From Hybos culiciformis (taxonomy: Eukaryota; Arthropoda; Insecta; Diptera; Hybotidae): a stretch of 64,000 nucleotides of DNA. The position numbers and the translations under genes were made by a program. Position 1 is the stretch's first letter, and the number at the start of each line of letters is the position of its first letter. The notes beneath the pieces were generated by a model. That model did not search any database, was not told the origin of the DNA, and saw only the letters and a program-made list of their open reading frames with translations. The DNA is taken from positions 2,708,538-2,772,537 of the forward strand of contig OZ023273.1 in NCBI GenBank assembly GCA_964007475.1, given 5' to 3'. Below, piece after piece: positions 1 to 12,390 of this stretch.

Positions 1-2134
1 ATAATATTATGCGGCGTCACGTTCTCTTCGGTTATTGGATGAGCGAACAAAGTAATATCATTTAACATAACGTTCTAATATTTTTTGTCACAATAATAAA
101 CTTCAAAATTGCAAAGTCTCGGCTTTATATTTTATATTGGTTTTGCTTCTGTTCTAGACTTTTATAGATAAAACTTTTGTTTCATCGACAAATTTGACCT
201 TTGTGTTCTATCTATGAGATACTTTGATAGTAGTTTCGAATATTCTATAACGTGTAATATTGAAGTTAAATTTTCTGGAAAATTGAAATATAGGTATGTT
301 AGAATTAAATTATAAACAAATAAATAAATTTTGGTTACAGAATATTTCAATCAACTTTTCAGTTTCAACAAAATTCTAAATTATAATGCAAGTTTATCTT
401 TTTTCGTATATATTAGATTGTGGGAAAATATCGGTTAAAGATACTTGTACCTAGATATAATATAGAATTTTTGATTTCGAAGAATTGATGAAATCTATAT
501 ATACACACATTTATAGTAAATTCCTATATATCAAAAACCTCTTTCACAAGTTCATGTACGCAAACATAATACATATCTTATTAATTTTTATTTTAAATAT
601 AAATTTTAATCTTGAAAGAATAAAAAAAAAAAATAACATTTTAATTTTTTATTTTATTTGTTTTAAAAAAATATAAAAAAAAAGAACGTTTTTACATAAA
701 ATTATATATATTTCAAACTTGATATCAGTATCTTGTTACTGTGGGTAAAACATTTTACATTATTTTTCTGTTTTCGGTTCCATTAAAATTAATTTAAAAT
801 AAAAAAAAAAAAAAAATAAGCTTTTTATGTGAATTAAATGCATAAACAAACCGAACAGATACTTTATTTTTATTTTTTTTATATTTTTTATGACTTAAAG
901 GCAAATACATAGTTTTGTAAAAATAGTAAAAAGTAGTAAAAAACAATCATAATAAAAAAAAAATGACTAGGTCCGAAGGTGTCTAATTAGATGATTTAAT
1001 ATACGGTGTATTATACACATATATTTTTTCTTAGCTTTAAAGTACCTGTTTATAATATTTGGGTGGACAATTCAGATTAGAAAATGTCGTGAGAATTTTT
1101 ATAATTTTCTACAGTACATTGAAATTGTCATAAAAAAAACATAAAATAAAAAATTCAAGGCTCGGTAATGAGCAAGCACGTATAATTTTAATTAACATAA
1201 CATTTTTTTTTAATTGAAATAATTTTTAAGACAAGATAATTTCTATATTAATGTTTTGTTATAATAGTTAATAAAATTATTTTGCATTTATTTATTTATG
1301 TTATATTCGTCTTGTTATCTTATTTTTACTTATATTTACCTATCTTATATTTACTTATGTATATTATGTAAAATGAGAATAAGATAATAAATTGCAAAAC
1401 TGATCGATTATATGGGAAAATTTATGTTCTATCTACATCATTCCAAAAAGGACTACATATATGGACTAAATTAAAAAATTATATAGAATTTGTTTTATGT
1501 CGCCAGTTTGGCTAATAATATTACTATGTTATCAAAAACAAATATTGTGGTCATTCATATGGCACATAAATGTATATATGTGGTATACTAAAATTTATGT
1601 TCAAAAATATGTAAATTCAGATATGAAATCAAGTTTTAATTTTTTTTTATGTTTCTAACCTTGGTCAATAATATAAAAAAATGATTTTGTTTAATATACA
1701 TATATAGTATAAATATTTTGTTTTGTCACACTTTTTGACTTCTGATAAAACAAAATAGCATAGGAATAATATTTGTTATCATAATGCCACGAGCTATAAG
1801 TATGATGATGATGATGGTGGCACCCACATTTAATGAATTTTTTTTTTAGATAAAATTTTATATTCGCTTTATAAATGAATTTTTATCAGAATTTTATTTT
1901 AATTATAAATACAAAGTATATTCCACATTAATAATAGTGGTAAAAATTTTAAATATTCTTGAGGAAATATAATTTCAAACACGCCAAATGTTCAGTTTAA
2001 AGTTTAATTCAATACAGGCAATTTTTATGTCCAAGAGGACTTCCTTTACCTTTGATTATAGTTTTTGTATAGGGATTATAGTTTTTGTAATAAGCTAAAA
2101 TCTATATAATGTAAATATTATTTTAACTACTTAC
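1..2134 (-). other. Serrate intron 3, part (no coding seen)
   Basis: AT-rich intronic sequence running off the left edge. The first 60 bases are richer in GC than their surroundings but match nothing I recognise. A short ATG-triplet run lies near 1803-1817, and a 16-bp motif (GATTATAGTTTTTGTA) occurs twice, 20 bp apart, at 2054-2089. I see no exon in either direction. Confidence 0.6.
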
Positions 2135-2325
2135 CGTCCACCTAAAAGTAAATGGTAAAACTATTGATCCAACTTCTGGATCACTTAATACAAAACTAGA
2201 ACCACCTAAAACATTGGTACTAGAATTACCAAATGAACAGCCTGATAAAACACCTTGTTCAGATGGTATCGAACTTTGATATTCTTTTAAACACAGCCTG
2301 AATGCGGTTGAACATGGCGGACAAC
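2135..2325 (-). CDS. Ser: Serrate coding exon 3: MNNL domain core
   Basis: A 191-nt exon with acceptor TTTTTGCAG and donor ACG|GTAAGT. It encodes residues 84-147 of the part seen: [48 protein letters not shown] and TFRWT. These are diagnostic of Serrate/Jagged rather than Delta. It ends in phase 0, and the next expected residues (fly KSFTLILQ…) are not found between 1 and 2134. Confidence 0.95.
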
Positions 2326-3940
2326 CTGCAAAAAGAAAAATTAAAATTAAAACACCGAATACAATTTTGCAAATTCACTATCCAATAAGTGTTACATATA
2401 AATATATATTTACTTTAAAAAGAGAAATTTTGTGAATTATTAATTTAATATTGCAAATATATAATTTATATTTTTATTTAACCTTAACATAGAATTAATT
2501 TTCATTTGTAACAAAAACCGTTTATATAATTGCAATTTTTCGCAGTAATAAAAGTATATACTCGTGAAATAATAAGACTGAAAAGAAAATCTTCAGTCAG
2601 GGTACCAATTTTTGGAATAAATTAGTTTTGTAATTATTAAAAAAAATGATGCAGATAATAGAACATCAAAAAAATTGGCTTTCACACTGACAGCGGCAGC
2701 TATATTTTCCCTTGTTATGTGATATGTAGGCCAAATCGAGCTAATGGATGTCTTAGTCAAGATTAGCTTTTTATCATAGGAAAAAAAAAATAGATCCTGT
2801 TTTTACTTTTTAATATATTGGTTCATTATGATTATAGCAATTCGTTGTGAATAAATAATATTATTTTAAATTTATTTTTAAACTAGGAAAAATAAAAAAA
2901 AATCATTTGGGTCTACAACTTTTGCTACAATTAATTTGCAATTAATTTTTGAGTGAATTATTAATAATAAATGCAAGATTTGGGTCACAATCGTCGCTTT
3001 TTTAATTTTTCAAGATCTTCTATGCTAGTTCCAATTTATATATGACTCTTTTATAAATTTTTAAATTAATTTCATTTATATCAAATTAACATTAAAATTA
3101 TATATCAAAAAATAAAATATATAATAGTTAGTTATAAATAATTTGATATTCAGTTTACTGACCTGTTGTTTTTGTACTTCTTATTTCTAAAGGAACACCA
3201 CAACAATAGCCAGATAAAATGTGACTATTTGTGTTTGATATTTCTAATATTTGCAGCTCGAAATTTCCAGCTGTTAAAGCCTGAAAAAAAAAAACAAAAT
3301 AAAATTATTTTTAAAGAATATGAAAAAAAAAATAAAATAAAATCAGTAATTTATATTTATAATTTTATAAATCTTCATGATACAATAAAACGTAAATTAG
3401 CTTTAAAAAAATTATAGTTAATTTAGTTTGAACAAACTAAGGATATTGTCAAAAAAACAAAATCAATTGACAGAATTTGTAAATTCATATTTCTTTCGAA
3501 TATAATACTTTCATTTCAGATTTTCTCAACTAATATTAACCCTTTGTCTTTTCCCGTTCCACAAGCATATGCTGTCAAACTTATTTATATTAATTTTAAA
3601 TGTTTACAAATTTAATTCTGTTCAAATTGAAAGCAATTTTTATATCACAGACAGACCCAAATGTAGCAAACAATTTTTTGTCTTCTTTTTGTTGCATTAC
3701 ATATTTTTTTTTTCTTATGTACTTCAAAGAAAATGTGCAACGAATTTTATACCATAAAATATTGGAAATATCTTGAACAAATTATAATATTTGGTTTCAT
3801 TTCTTGGTCATCGTTTTTATATATTTTGAAAATAAAATATTTTTCTTTAAATTCGAGATGATGATTTCAAAGATAAAAGGAAAATTTATATTCAATTATA
3901 AAAATTGTATAATAAAACATATATTTTCATATTTTGATGG

Positions 3941-3993
<53 letters not shown>

Positions 3994-6900
3994 TATAAAT
4001 ATAAGGTATACCTAGATATATTTTTTTTGTATAGATAAAGGTCATTAGGTTAAAGAAAATTTCATGCAACTTGATGTGAAAAAAAAAAGATGAATATGTA
4101 TTTATTTTTCCAAGAATATTAAGTATAAATTATTTTAGTCCTACGTCTATATAACTGTGTTAATTTTCTCATAAATATCTAAATAAAACTCTATGTAAAT
4201 TAAAATTATGTATTAGGTACTCCAATTGGCATAAGATATACTTTTTTTTGGCTTTATTTGGCTAAGTCCACTACAAATTTATGTATTTAAATATTATATC
4301 AATTAAATTTATATTGTTCTTATATACTTGTGGTATCTGGTAGAGACAATTAGTACGACATAGAAGTATTTAAAAAAAAAAATAGAAAACTATATATATT
4401 TTAAATTATCCAATAATCATAATCCGTTTTAATTTGAAGTTTTTCCACTATGTAATATATAATATATGTACAAAAAAAGATTAATTTTTGGTCTCTCTCA
4501 ATTATCCTCGGTCTAACTATAAACAATTAAATTAACAAATCTTTTAGAACAAAATACTACGGTACTACGGTTCTGTGAAAATAAAAAAATATTAAAGCGT
4601 GATGGCATGAATTCCACATCCAGCTAAAAATATAATATTTGTTCTAGCTTTTAGTCTTTTAATATAGAATTTTATATTTTTTTCTTCACTTTGAGTTAAA
4701 TATAAATAAGTAGGTATATATAATAATATATTATATACGTAGTATATTTATTGACTGAGAAGAAAAATAAGATAAATAGTGTTGATTTCAACTTCTATAA
4801 AATTCAATAGAAATAACATATAATTAATTGAATGAATCGTTAATAAAGAATATATTTTACGATTTCATTGTGCTCTTTTTTATTTTTGGTCTGATACAAT
4901 CATAATTTGAAATTTGAATATAGGTAGATATTATAGTATGCTATATGTAGTATAAAATACATCGAAGGCAATTAAATTTTAATTTTTTTTTTTTATTTTA
5001 TTTCCGTAATAAATATGTATTTTATTATATAATTCTGTACATTTTTGATAATAAAAAAAAAAAAAAAAAAACAGACGAAAATAATAATAATAATAATCAG
5101 AAGACATAAAACAAGAATAAAAAAATTGGTTTTTTTTTATTTTAGTTTTTATTTTCACCACATTCCTTTTACTGAGAATAATAAGATTTGTATTTTTTTT
5201 TTCTCTTACTTTTTTCAGAACATTAAAAAGTGTGTTAAAGTTAAATTATGTTCTATTTAAGTGTATAATCCAATTGGGATTAAAATTAAAAAAACAAAAA
5301 TGAAAAATAGCTCTTTGAAACGAGCACAAGATAATTTCGCCATTATTATATAAATATTATTGTTTTGAATCATGGATAGTGTAATTGTATATCGTTAATT
5401 TTTTTTTAATTATTGACTATTAAATGTAGTTGCTGATAAAAAAAAAATAGAACAGTTAGATACTCATAAATGAAATTTGGGACGATTTAAGATACTTTAA
5501 CTTTAAGATACACAATCTCAGAGGCTGAACATATTTTTAGATTCCTTCAATATCATTGAGAATTTAGTCAAATATTATATAAAAATATGTCAATTATCAT
5601 GGAAGTTCTGATCCTAGTTTAAATACATGGGTTGTAACCATTTTTTTAAAGTTCCTTTAATCGACATCTATCTAACCCTATACTAATTTTCGTTAGAATT
5701 CATTCAAACTTTTAAAAATTTCAAATTTTGGCTGTTTAAGAGACTTTAATTCCGAACCCCGAAGTTAAAAAATCTAAAAGATGAGGTGTAAGTGAACGAA
5801 ATTACGCATGTTTTGACACTCATAGAATAAAAATCAATTGACGGGTTCATTAGTTATAAAGGCATGTTAGTGGTGGACGGACGAACATTTAATGAAAACA
5901 TTTAATCATTTTCGACGGAAAATTGGCTAAAATATCTTGAGCAAAAGCAAATATTGAGATATTTATGTAATTTTTTTATGATAGAGAAATTCGTAAAATG
6001 GAGCTTAAATTTTCTAGCTATAAAAAGCCATAAGTATAGGTTTCTATCTCAGGCATTTAAGGTTGTCTTTCACAATATTTTGTTAACATTGCATTTTATA
6101 AACTTCATTGACCTTTAAATTATATTTAAGTACAAATCATAAATTGTTTGGCCAAATTTATTCAAAAAAAAAAAGGGTTCAGAAAAATATTAACGTCAAT
6201 GAGTTCTTTATTATGAGAGAAAAATTGAATATGTCAATCACCCAAAATGAATTTCTAAAATTAAATTTATATTAAAATTAGAGTTAAAATCAAAACATTT
6301 TTTTTTTAGAAACTAAAATATCGTTTATATTTCCTTTCTTGGTTTTTTTTTTTTTTTTTAGTATAAAATATAAAATTATTTTAAGAATAAAATCAATTCT
6401 CCATCTCTAATAAAAATATTTGTTTTTTTTTTGTTTTTATATTTTTTAAGAAGAAGACTCCTTTTGGCTGTCTGTTAGCAATGCTTAAAAGAAACAGAAA
6501 TAAAAAATAAAAAACAAAAAAAAATCGCAGGAAAATAAAAATAATGCGCTAAGAGTTCTAAAAAAACAAACAGGTTTTATTTGAGCTGAGAAAAAGATTT
6601 AAAAAAAAAAAAAATATTTTATGTAAAAAAAAAATAAAAAAAATTGATGAGGATTCCTTGATTAAAATTAATTTTTTTTCTGAATCTTTTTTTTTTTTTT
6701 TTTTAGTTTAAAAAATTGTTTTTTTGACTTTTATATCTTTAGTAAAAATGGTTTATGTTTTTGTTTTTATTTTTTTTTTTGTTTAATTCCTTTTCATTTA
6801 AAAAAAAAAGGCTTAAGAGTTTAATCATTATAAAAAAAAAAATTATAAATTTTTTTTCTGTTAAAATTAATGATGAGAATTTTTATTTTGCACATTAGAA

Positions 6901-9900
6901 TTTTTTATTTTATTTTTAATTTGTCTCGAATATATATTAAAATATTGAGAAAATGAAAAGGCGCCCGCTTTTCCGCCGGCTACGCTTGTAGTAATATAAG
7001 TATAGTTGAATTTGGCGCAAATTTAAATTTCAATGACGTTGTCTTCGCATATGAGTGTGAAATGTTTTGCCTTTGTTTTATTTTTTTTCGAATCCCCAAA
7101 GTTCGTTCAATTATACATCTGGGAATTTTAATGAAATACAGATCTGACGTTTAAGCCGTATGTGTTGTTCAACCTATTGCATAGATCGCGACTAAAATTG
7201 GAGCAAGTCCAATTAAATAATAATATTCAGAAACATAAGAACCAAAAACAAAGAAATCTGGATCATTAAAACTCAAAATCGATAAAAAAAAAAAATAATT
7301 TATCCAATTTTCAAGTATTTTTAATTTTAATAATTGGTTTCGTTCGAACTTAAAATATTTGAATTCTATAATGCAATCTAATAATTTATTTATTGAATCT
7401 TTTTTTTTTATATTCCTTCAAACAGATAGACTTAATTGAAAATTTAAGAAGAAAAACTTTTATATTGTTGAAATTAAAATAAAATTTAAATTTTTTGAAA
7501 TTAAAATAAATCCTAAACATATTTCAATTGATTTGATATAGTTAATAACTCAGTCGATGGAAAACCCCAATTTAATTTCCCAAAATTAAAAAATCTATCT
7601 TGTTTACTCAAATTTATATTACAATTCTTCAGACTAGGACTGGAACTAAATTATTAAAGTACAGAATAATATATCCGAATTCAATTACCCATTAAAAATT
7701 ATTGTAAAGTCGATTAGTATAAGGGGTGGCAAATTTAAGTTGTCCTGCAAATTTAAGTTGTCTACGTAACGCAAATATTAAAACAATGTTTCTGTAATCC
7801 TTCAATTCTATTGATGTGAATATTGAAGTTAGGACACTAAACTGACCAACGATATCACATTATATGTTTACCTGACCCAGGACTTAATTTCAAAAAAAAA
7901 AATTCAGAACACATTAAAAAAAAAATTTTTATTGTACATATTTTTGAGTATAAAATTGCAATTTTAGATCATTGATTAAAACTTTATTACGCAAAAAAAA
8001 TAACATTTCTCTACATATTCTTCTAGATTTTGATCGTGGGTTCAGGGCGGATGCCAAAGACTAGCCTATTATATGTTTTTTCTGCAATCTCCATTTACAT
8101 TATTTTTTATTTCTCAAATATACTTTATATATTATTCAAGACAAATTTTTCAATAATATAAAAGAGGTGAAAGTGAAACAAAAAACCGATGATCCACTTT
8201 ATGAAACAACAAGTGTTGCAATAAAGTCAATTTAAAATAATAATTTAGTAATAAATAATTAATAATATTTTATCAAAAAATTTCCGCAAAGTATTTTATC
8301 GGCAATTTCTAAGAAACAAAAATAAAAAAAAAAAAATGTATGCGGAAAAGAAACACGATTAAAGGAAAAGAATAATTTGTTTTCAATTAAATTAAGATAA
8401 ACGGTTGGGATATTTATATCGCATAAATTTTTACTTATTTTTTCATAATTTCATATAATTATTATTTTTTTTTTTGTTTTAAATAAATTGAAATTAAATA
8501 AAAAAACAAATTGTTAAAATAACTGCAAGCAAACTATAAATTTTGTAATGAATTTTTGAAAATATTACAAAAAAATTACTGATACTCTTGAGAAGAAAAG
8601 AAAGAAGTAAAGAAGTATATAACATAGTCTGGCGTTTGCATACAGTTTTAAGACTTTGAAAACCTGATGAAACATTAAGAAAATGATAACGAATAATCCA
8701 ATGACTATCTAAAGATAATAATATAGCACCATTTAAAAGAAACATTTTATGTAAATGTTACTAATTTTTGCCATATCCGGAACTGCGTGTATACACCTTT
8801 TAATTTAACCATTATACATATATACTTAATATAAATGCTTCCTAACTTCTTAATTATGTAAATAAATATGGAAAACAAAATTACTATAATATTTTCCTAA
8901 AAAAAAAAGATTAATGTAAATAAGATAAGAAATTTAGAAAGGAAGTTGAAAAAATTAAATACAATGTAATAAAAATAGTGGATGTTTACAATTTATAACT
9001 ATAAAATGATTATAGTAAAAGCTGAACAAAAAATTCTTCTTAAAATCTATATTAATACAGTATAAATATTAAAACGGATGAAATAATATTTAAATTTTGT
9101 ATTTTGATAGTGTCTTATTAAATTAGTTAAGTATATAATTATTAATCGATAGTATATTAAAGATATTTGATTTGATATGTTTGAAATTGTAAATAGATTG
9201 AGGATATAATTTTTAACTATAAATATAATATTAAACTTTAATATCATATTAAATGACAATTAATCACGGGTTCTCATTCAAGTATCCAAAACTGAATTAA
9301 ATAAAATGTTTAAATAGGAAAAATTATTAATGTTAGACACTATAAAGATATTTCTGAACAATTAAAATTATAAATATATATGCTAAGATTAATTAAATAA
9401 TTTCCAAGAAGTTTAAGATGGATGGATTTTTTATAAAGAATTATATGAACCCTTAATCTCTATTCCGTTTGTTGAGCATTAAAATTCAAGTAAAATAGAA
9501 ATTGTCGTATTTACAGAGAAAATAAAAAATTAAATGCTTTCATTTTCAATATAAAATATTATATATATCTTATCTTATATATATCCTAACTTATTAGGAT
9601 TTATATAGCAAATATTTTTTATTTCAATTTCTAAGTTAATTATATCAATAATTTTATTTTTACCTCAATTATATTTAGTTGTATTTTAATTTATGAACCA
9701 AAGCTAACAATGTAACAAATTAAACATTATAGTGATTATAAACATAAAAATCCTTTCTAATCAAGATAATCTTGTTTTTAAAACCTACAAAATTTGTTTA
9801 GTTTTTTATTCATATATATATAATTATTTATGATTTCTATATAAAGTTTATTTATATATACCTACTTTTTTTTTAACACAAATCAATTTGTTTTTCACAG

Positions 9901-11485
9901 AATTATTATTTTTTTATATTTACAATTGAAAAACTTTTACTTTAATATAATAAAAATCTTTCAAAATAATATTTTAATTCGCCAATTACTAAACTATCGC
10001 TAATTATAAATTTTATTTTTTATTTATTAGATTTTTTTTTTTCTTTTCGTTTTTCAAATAAAACTAGCTTTTGATTTCCCAACACTGATATTGATAGTAT
10101 TTAATGTCTGTTTTTCATAAAGATTTCATGTTTAAATTAATTGGCAGCTGCTTTTCGGCTTTTAAAAACAAGATTTGTATAAATTTAAGGTTAATGGCCT
10201 TACAGCCGTCAAAAAAAAAAATTGAAGCTTTATTTTTTTTTTTGCAATTATGTTTCCTGATTTAAATTTATAAGAGTTAAGCTTTTTATAAAAAAAAAAT
10301 TAATCATATTGAAGTATAAAAAAAAAACTACATATTTTGATTCACATTTAAAACTCATATTTAATTACATCGCATAATCTTGTCAGACACACCGTGAGCA
10401 AAATATAATGAGGATAATATTTTGGTTTTATTTTTTTAATTTATATTATAGAATTTTGAGATTTTTTTAATATTTAGAGAATTTAAATTGTTAAATTTAT
10501 AATGTTTAAAATGTTAAAAAAAAACTAAGGTAAGTTAAAATTTGGTGAAATTATGCCGTTGGTTTTGTTTGTGCATTTATTAGATTAAACTAGCCGAAGA
10601 TACTATGCGTAACATATTTATGCAAAAGTTATTAATAATTTCATGTCTGTGACTTATGAAGAAGTGACCAAGTAGGTTTAAAGAAAAATTATAAAAAACA
10701 AATTCATTCCGGCTATTTTTTTTTTAATATTTCTACAATAGCTATATTCCTATATGATCCTATATCCTTTTACCAATTTTCATAGAAATCTACTAATTCG
10801 AATCCTTTTTAATAATCAGGGGTTTCATATTTATTTAAAGTTCCTTTAATTTTCATGGAAATCAGGCCGAATCTTAGTATCTTAGAATCGTAGAATCTCA
10901 TCAATTGGGCTGAGATGAAAGTGAATGAGATTGGGCATATTTTAGTATTCAAATGGGGTTTGAATCGGTTAAGGAGATTATTAGTTACAAGTTCGTTTTT
11001 TTTCATTTTTAATGCAAAACTTTGGACAATATTAAAAATTAATTTTTATCGCATTAAATATTTTATTATTATTGAACAATAAAACTGACTAGAAAACAGA
11101 TAATTTAAAGCTTTATTATTTTTATTCAGACTGAAATCAGAGTATAGTCAAACGAAATTAACTAATATTTTTCTAAGTTTTAGTAGAAAATAGTGAAATA
11201 ATTATAAATATCCCTGAATGTAACTGTAGCACGTATTGTATAAGAATTACATTATTTTATGGATTAGAATAATCAAACTTGAAAGCTACGAAAAAAAAAA
11301 ACCAATTTAATTCTTACAACTAAAAAGCAAAAAAAAAATTTATATATATTTACCTTATTAACTAAAATTCCTAATAAAAGTATTAAAATCCATATTAAAT
11401 AATTTAATTTATTAAATTTTTTATTATAACTAAAATATTTTGAATTTAATTTTCTACGAAAATGTTTTATAAACATTTTATTCAT
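2135..11485 (-). CDS. Ser: Serrate (Notch ligand), 5' part, coding exons 1-3
   Basis: This is the N-terminal part of the transmembrane DSL ligand Serrate (Jagged type), which binds Notch on neighbouring cells. Three coding exons join in frame: 11485-11354 (44 codons, phase 0), 3280-3163 (39 codons plus one base) and 2325-2135 (two bases plus 63 codons). Each has clean GT/AG borders. The 147 residues are a basic N-tail, a hydrophobic signal segment (about 30-42) and most of the MNNL domain. Recognisable stretches are [48 protein letters not shown] and LPFTFRWT, all close to Drosophila Serrate and distinct from Delta. The DSL domain, EGF repeats, cysteine-rich region and membrane anchor are not in the window; they must lie to the left. 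Introns 1 and 2 are about 8.07 kb and 0.84 kb. Exons and phase are seen directly; the family comes from recalled conserved motifs. Confidence 0.93.
2326..3162 (-). other. Serrate intron 2
   Basis: An 837-bp phase-1 intron bounded by GTCAGT and TTTGCAG. It is AT-rich with no open frame of note. Confidence 0.85.
3163..3280 (-). CDS. Ser: Serrate coding exon 2: start of MNNL domain
   Basis: A 118-nt exon between a T-rich acceptor (…TTTCAG at 3281) and donor CAG|GTCAGT. It encodes residues 45-83, including [15 protein letters not shown] and [11 protein letters not shown], the first strand and paired cysteines of the Notch-ligand N-terminal domain. It leaves one base that completes a Gly codon with exon 3. 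A plus-strand open frame over the same bases is a shadow. Confidence 0.93.
3943..3987. repeat. (AT)n microsatellite, about 22 units
   Basis: An uninterrupted AT dinucleotide run in Serrate intron 1, broken at 3988 by a C. The plus-strand frame reading Ile-Tyr repeats here is only the translation of this tract. Confidence 0.95.
5640..5825. repeat. Dispersed repeat fragment, copy 1
   Basis: This shares AAAGTTCCTTTAAT and, further on, AGTGAACGAAATTACGCATG followed by TTTTGACA with the fragments near 10840-10955 and 62025-62072. Probably decayed pieces of one transposable-element family; the class is unknown. Boundaries are approximate. Confidence 0.5.
6959..7200. other. GC-rich island in Serrate intron 1
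   Basis: Starts with GGCGCCCGCTTTTCCGCCGG inside otherwise AT-dominated sequence and contains TTTGGCGCAAATTTAAATTT at 7011. That string recurs in similar form at 45059. It could be an enhancer/silencer or a transposon remnant. There is no open frame. Confidence 0.35.
10840..10955. repeat. Dispersed repeat fragment, copy 2
   Basis: Contains AAAGTTCCTTTAAT, then GAAAGTGAATGAGATTGGGC followed by ATATTTTAG. Same order as the copy near 5640-5825 and diverged from it by substitutions and small gaps. Confidence 0.45.
11354..11485 (-). CDS. Ser: Serrate coding exon 1: start codon and signal peptide
   Basis: The exon starts at ATG 11485 and ends at AAG|GTAAAT, phase 0. A second in-frame ATG three codons later begins MFIKHFRRK, which resembles the first residues of Drosophila Serrate, so that Met may be the conserved start. 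Next come a Lys/Asn-rich linker and the hydrophobic run [13 protein letters not shown], a signal-peptide core placed unusually far from the N-terminus, as in the fly protein. The exon alone would not be identifiable; its match to the fly N-terminus and its clean join to exon 2 make it convincing. Beyond the donor the same frame stays open for about 26 more codons, but that is intron. Confidence 0.85.
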
Positions 11486-12239
11486 TTATTCTTAATTTTT
11501 GTTTTTATCCTTGTTTAAGTACTCCCAAATTTGGCAAAAGTCGATGATTTTTTTTTTAATTTTCTTTCGCGCTATCCAGAGCCGTAGCTCTTAGCTTTTA
11601 GCAAAATTTAATTTTGCTCGCGATTTTTGCGACTTCGTAAATCGATTTTCTTTTTATTGTTACAATAATTTATTTTATTGATTTATTATTATTTTTATTT
11701 TTTTCCTGTTTCAATTAAATTCTCAAATTTCTTAAAAATTCATTGATTCTTGATTGAAAACCACATCCTTAAAATGACAAAAAAAAAAAAAAAACAGACA
11801 GAAAATGCAAATTAAATGCTTTTCAATTTATTTTTATTTATTTAATTTTTTTCTTCACAAAACCACAAAAATTAGCATTATTTGATATTTTATTTACATA
11901 AATTTAATTTTTATTTTTTTTTTTCTGTTAGCATTTCAATTTTTGTTGATTTTTTTAAAATAAAAAAAAAGACATTATTGATTGCCCCTGCGGACAGGTG
12001 TAATATTGTTACACTTTTATTTCATTGAAAATTTTATACAGGTGCAGAATTTTATTTATTTTTTTTCTTGTCTCAATATGTTTATTTTTCAAATTTAATG
12101 ACTTTTATTATTCAAATTTTCTCTTTTATTTTTGTTTTAAATTATCAGAGAGAAATCAATTTTTTATTTTATTTTTTTCGTTCACAATTTGATTATTATG
12201 GAAAAGCGTAAAGTTAAAAAATAAAAAAAAAAAAAAACC

Positions 12240-12390
12240 GCACACGAGCCGAAGATTTCAACCCTAAGGAATTTTTTTTTTCGATCACGATGACGCGACG
12301 ACGAAGTGTGTTCAGCAAACGAACTTTATTGAAAACATTCAATTCGAATTTTCACGAAAATTGCCGCCGGAAATCACGGTTTTTATATTG
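12240..12390 (-). promoter_or_regulatory. Possible Serrate promoter / 5' UTR start
   Basis: A patch of clearly higher complexity and GC content about 0.8-0.9 kb upstream of the Serrate ATG. On the minus strand a TATA-like TATAAAAA (12387-12380) precedes GGCGGC-rich sequence by roughly 20 bases, a plausible core-promoter spacing. I cannot see an unambiguous initiator, so the start site is a guess. Confidence 0.3.

Larger units (their letters stand above)
3281..11353 (-). other. Serrate intron 1 (long)
   Basis: A phase-0 intron of about 8.07 kb between the signal-peptide exon and the MNNL exons. It is dominated by A and T homopolymers. Contents worth naming are a TA microsatellite (3943-3987), two fragments of a dispersed repeat (near 5640-5825 and 10840-10955) and a GC-rich island (6959-7200). 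Large first introns of developmental genes often hold enhancers, but nothing in the bases proves that here. Confidence 0.8.

Noticed and set aside
1..60. GC-richer sequence at the left edge as a Serrate exon
   Set aside because: Neither strand encodes the expected next Serrate residues, and no splice sites fit.
3166..3417. Plus-strand 83-codon frame
   Set aside because: Antisense to Serrate exon 2 and running into intron sequence.
8494..8745. Minus-strand 83-codon hydrophobic frame in Serrate intron 1
   Set aside because: Starts with Met and looks membrane-like, but has no recognisable family and no supporting signals; AT-rich DNA produces such hydrophobic frames often.
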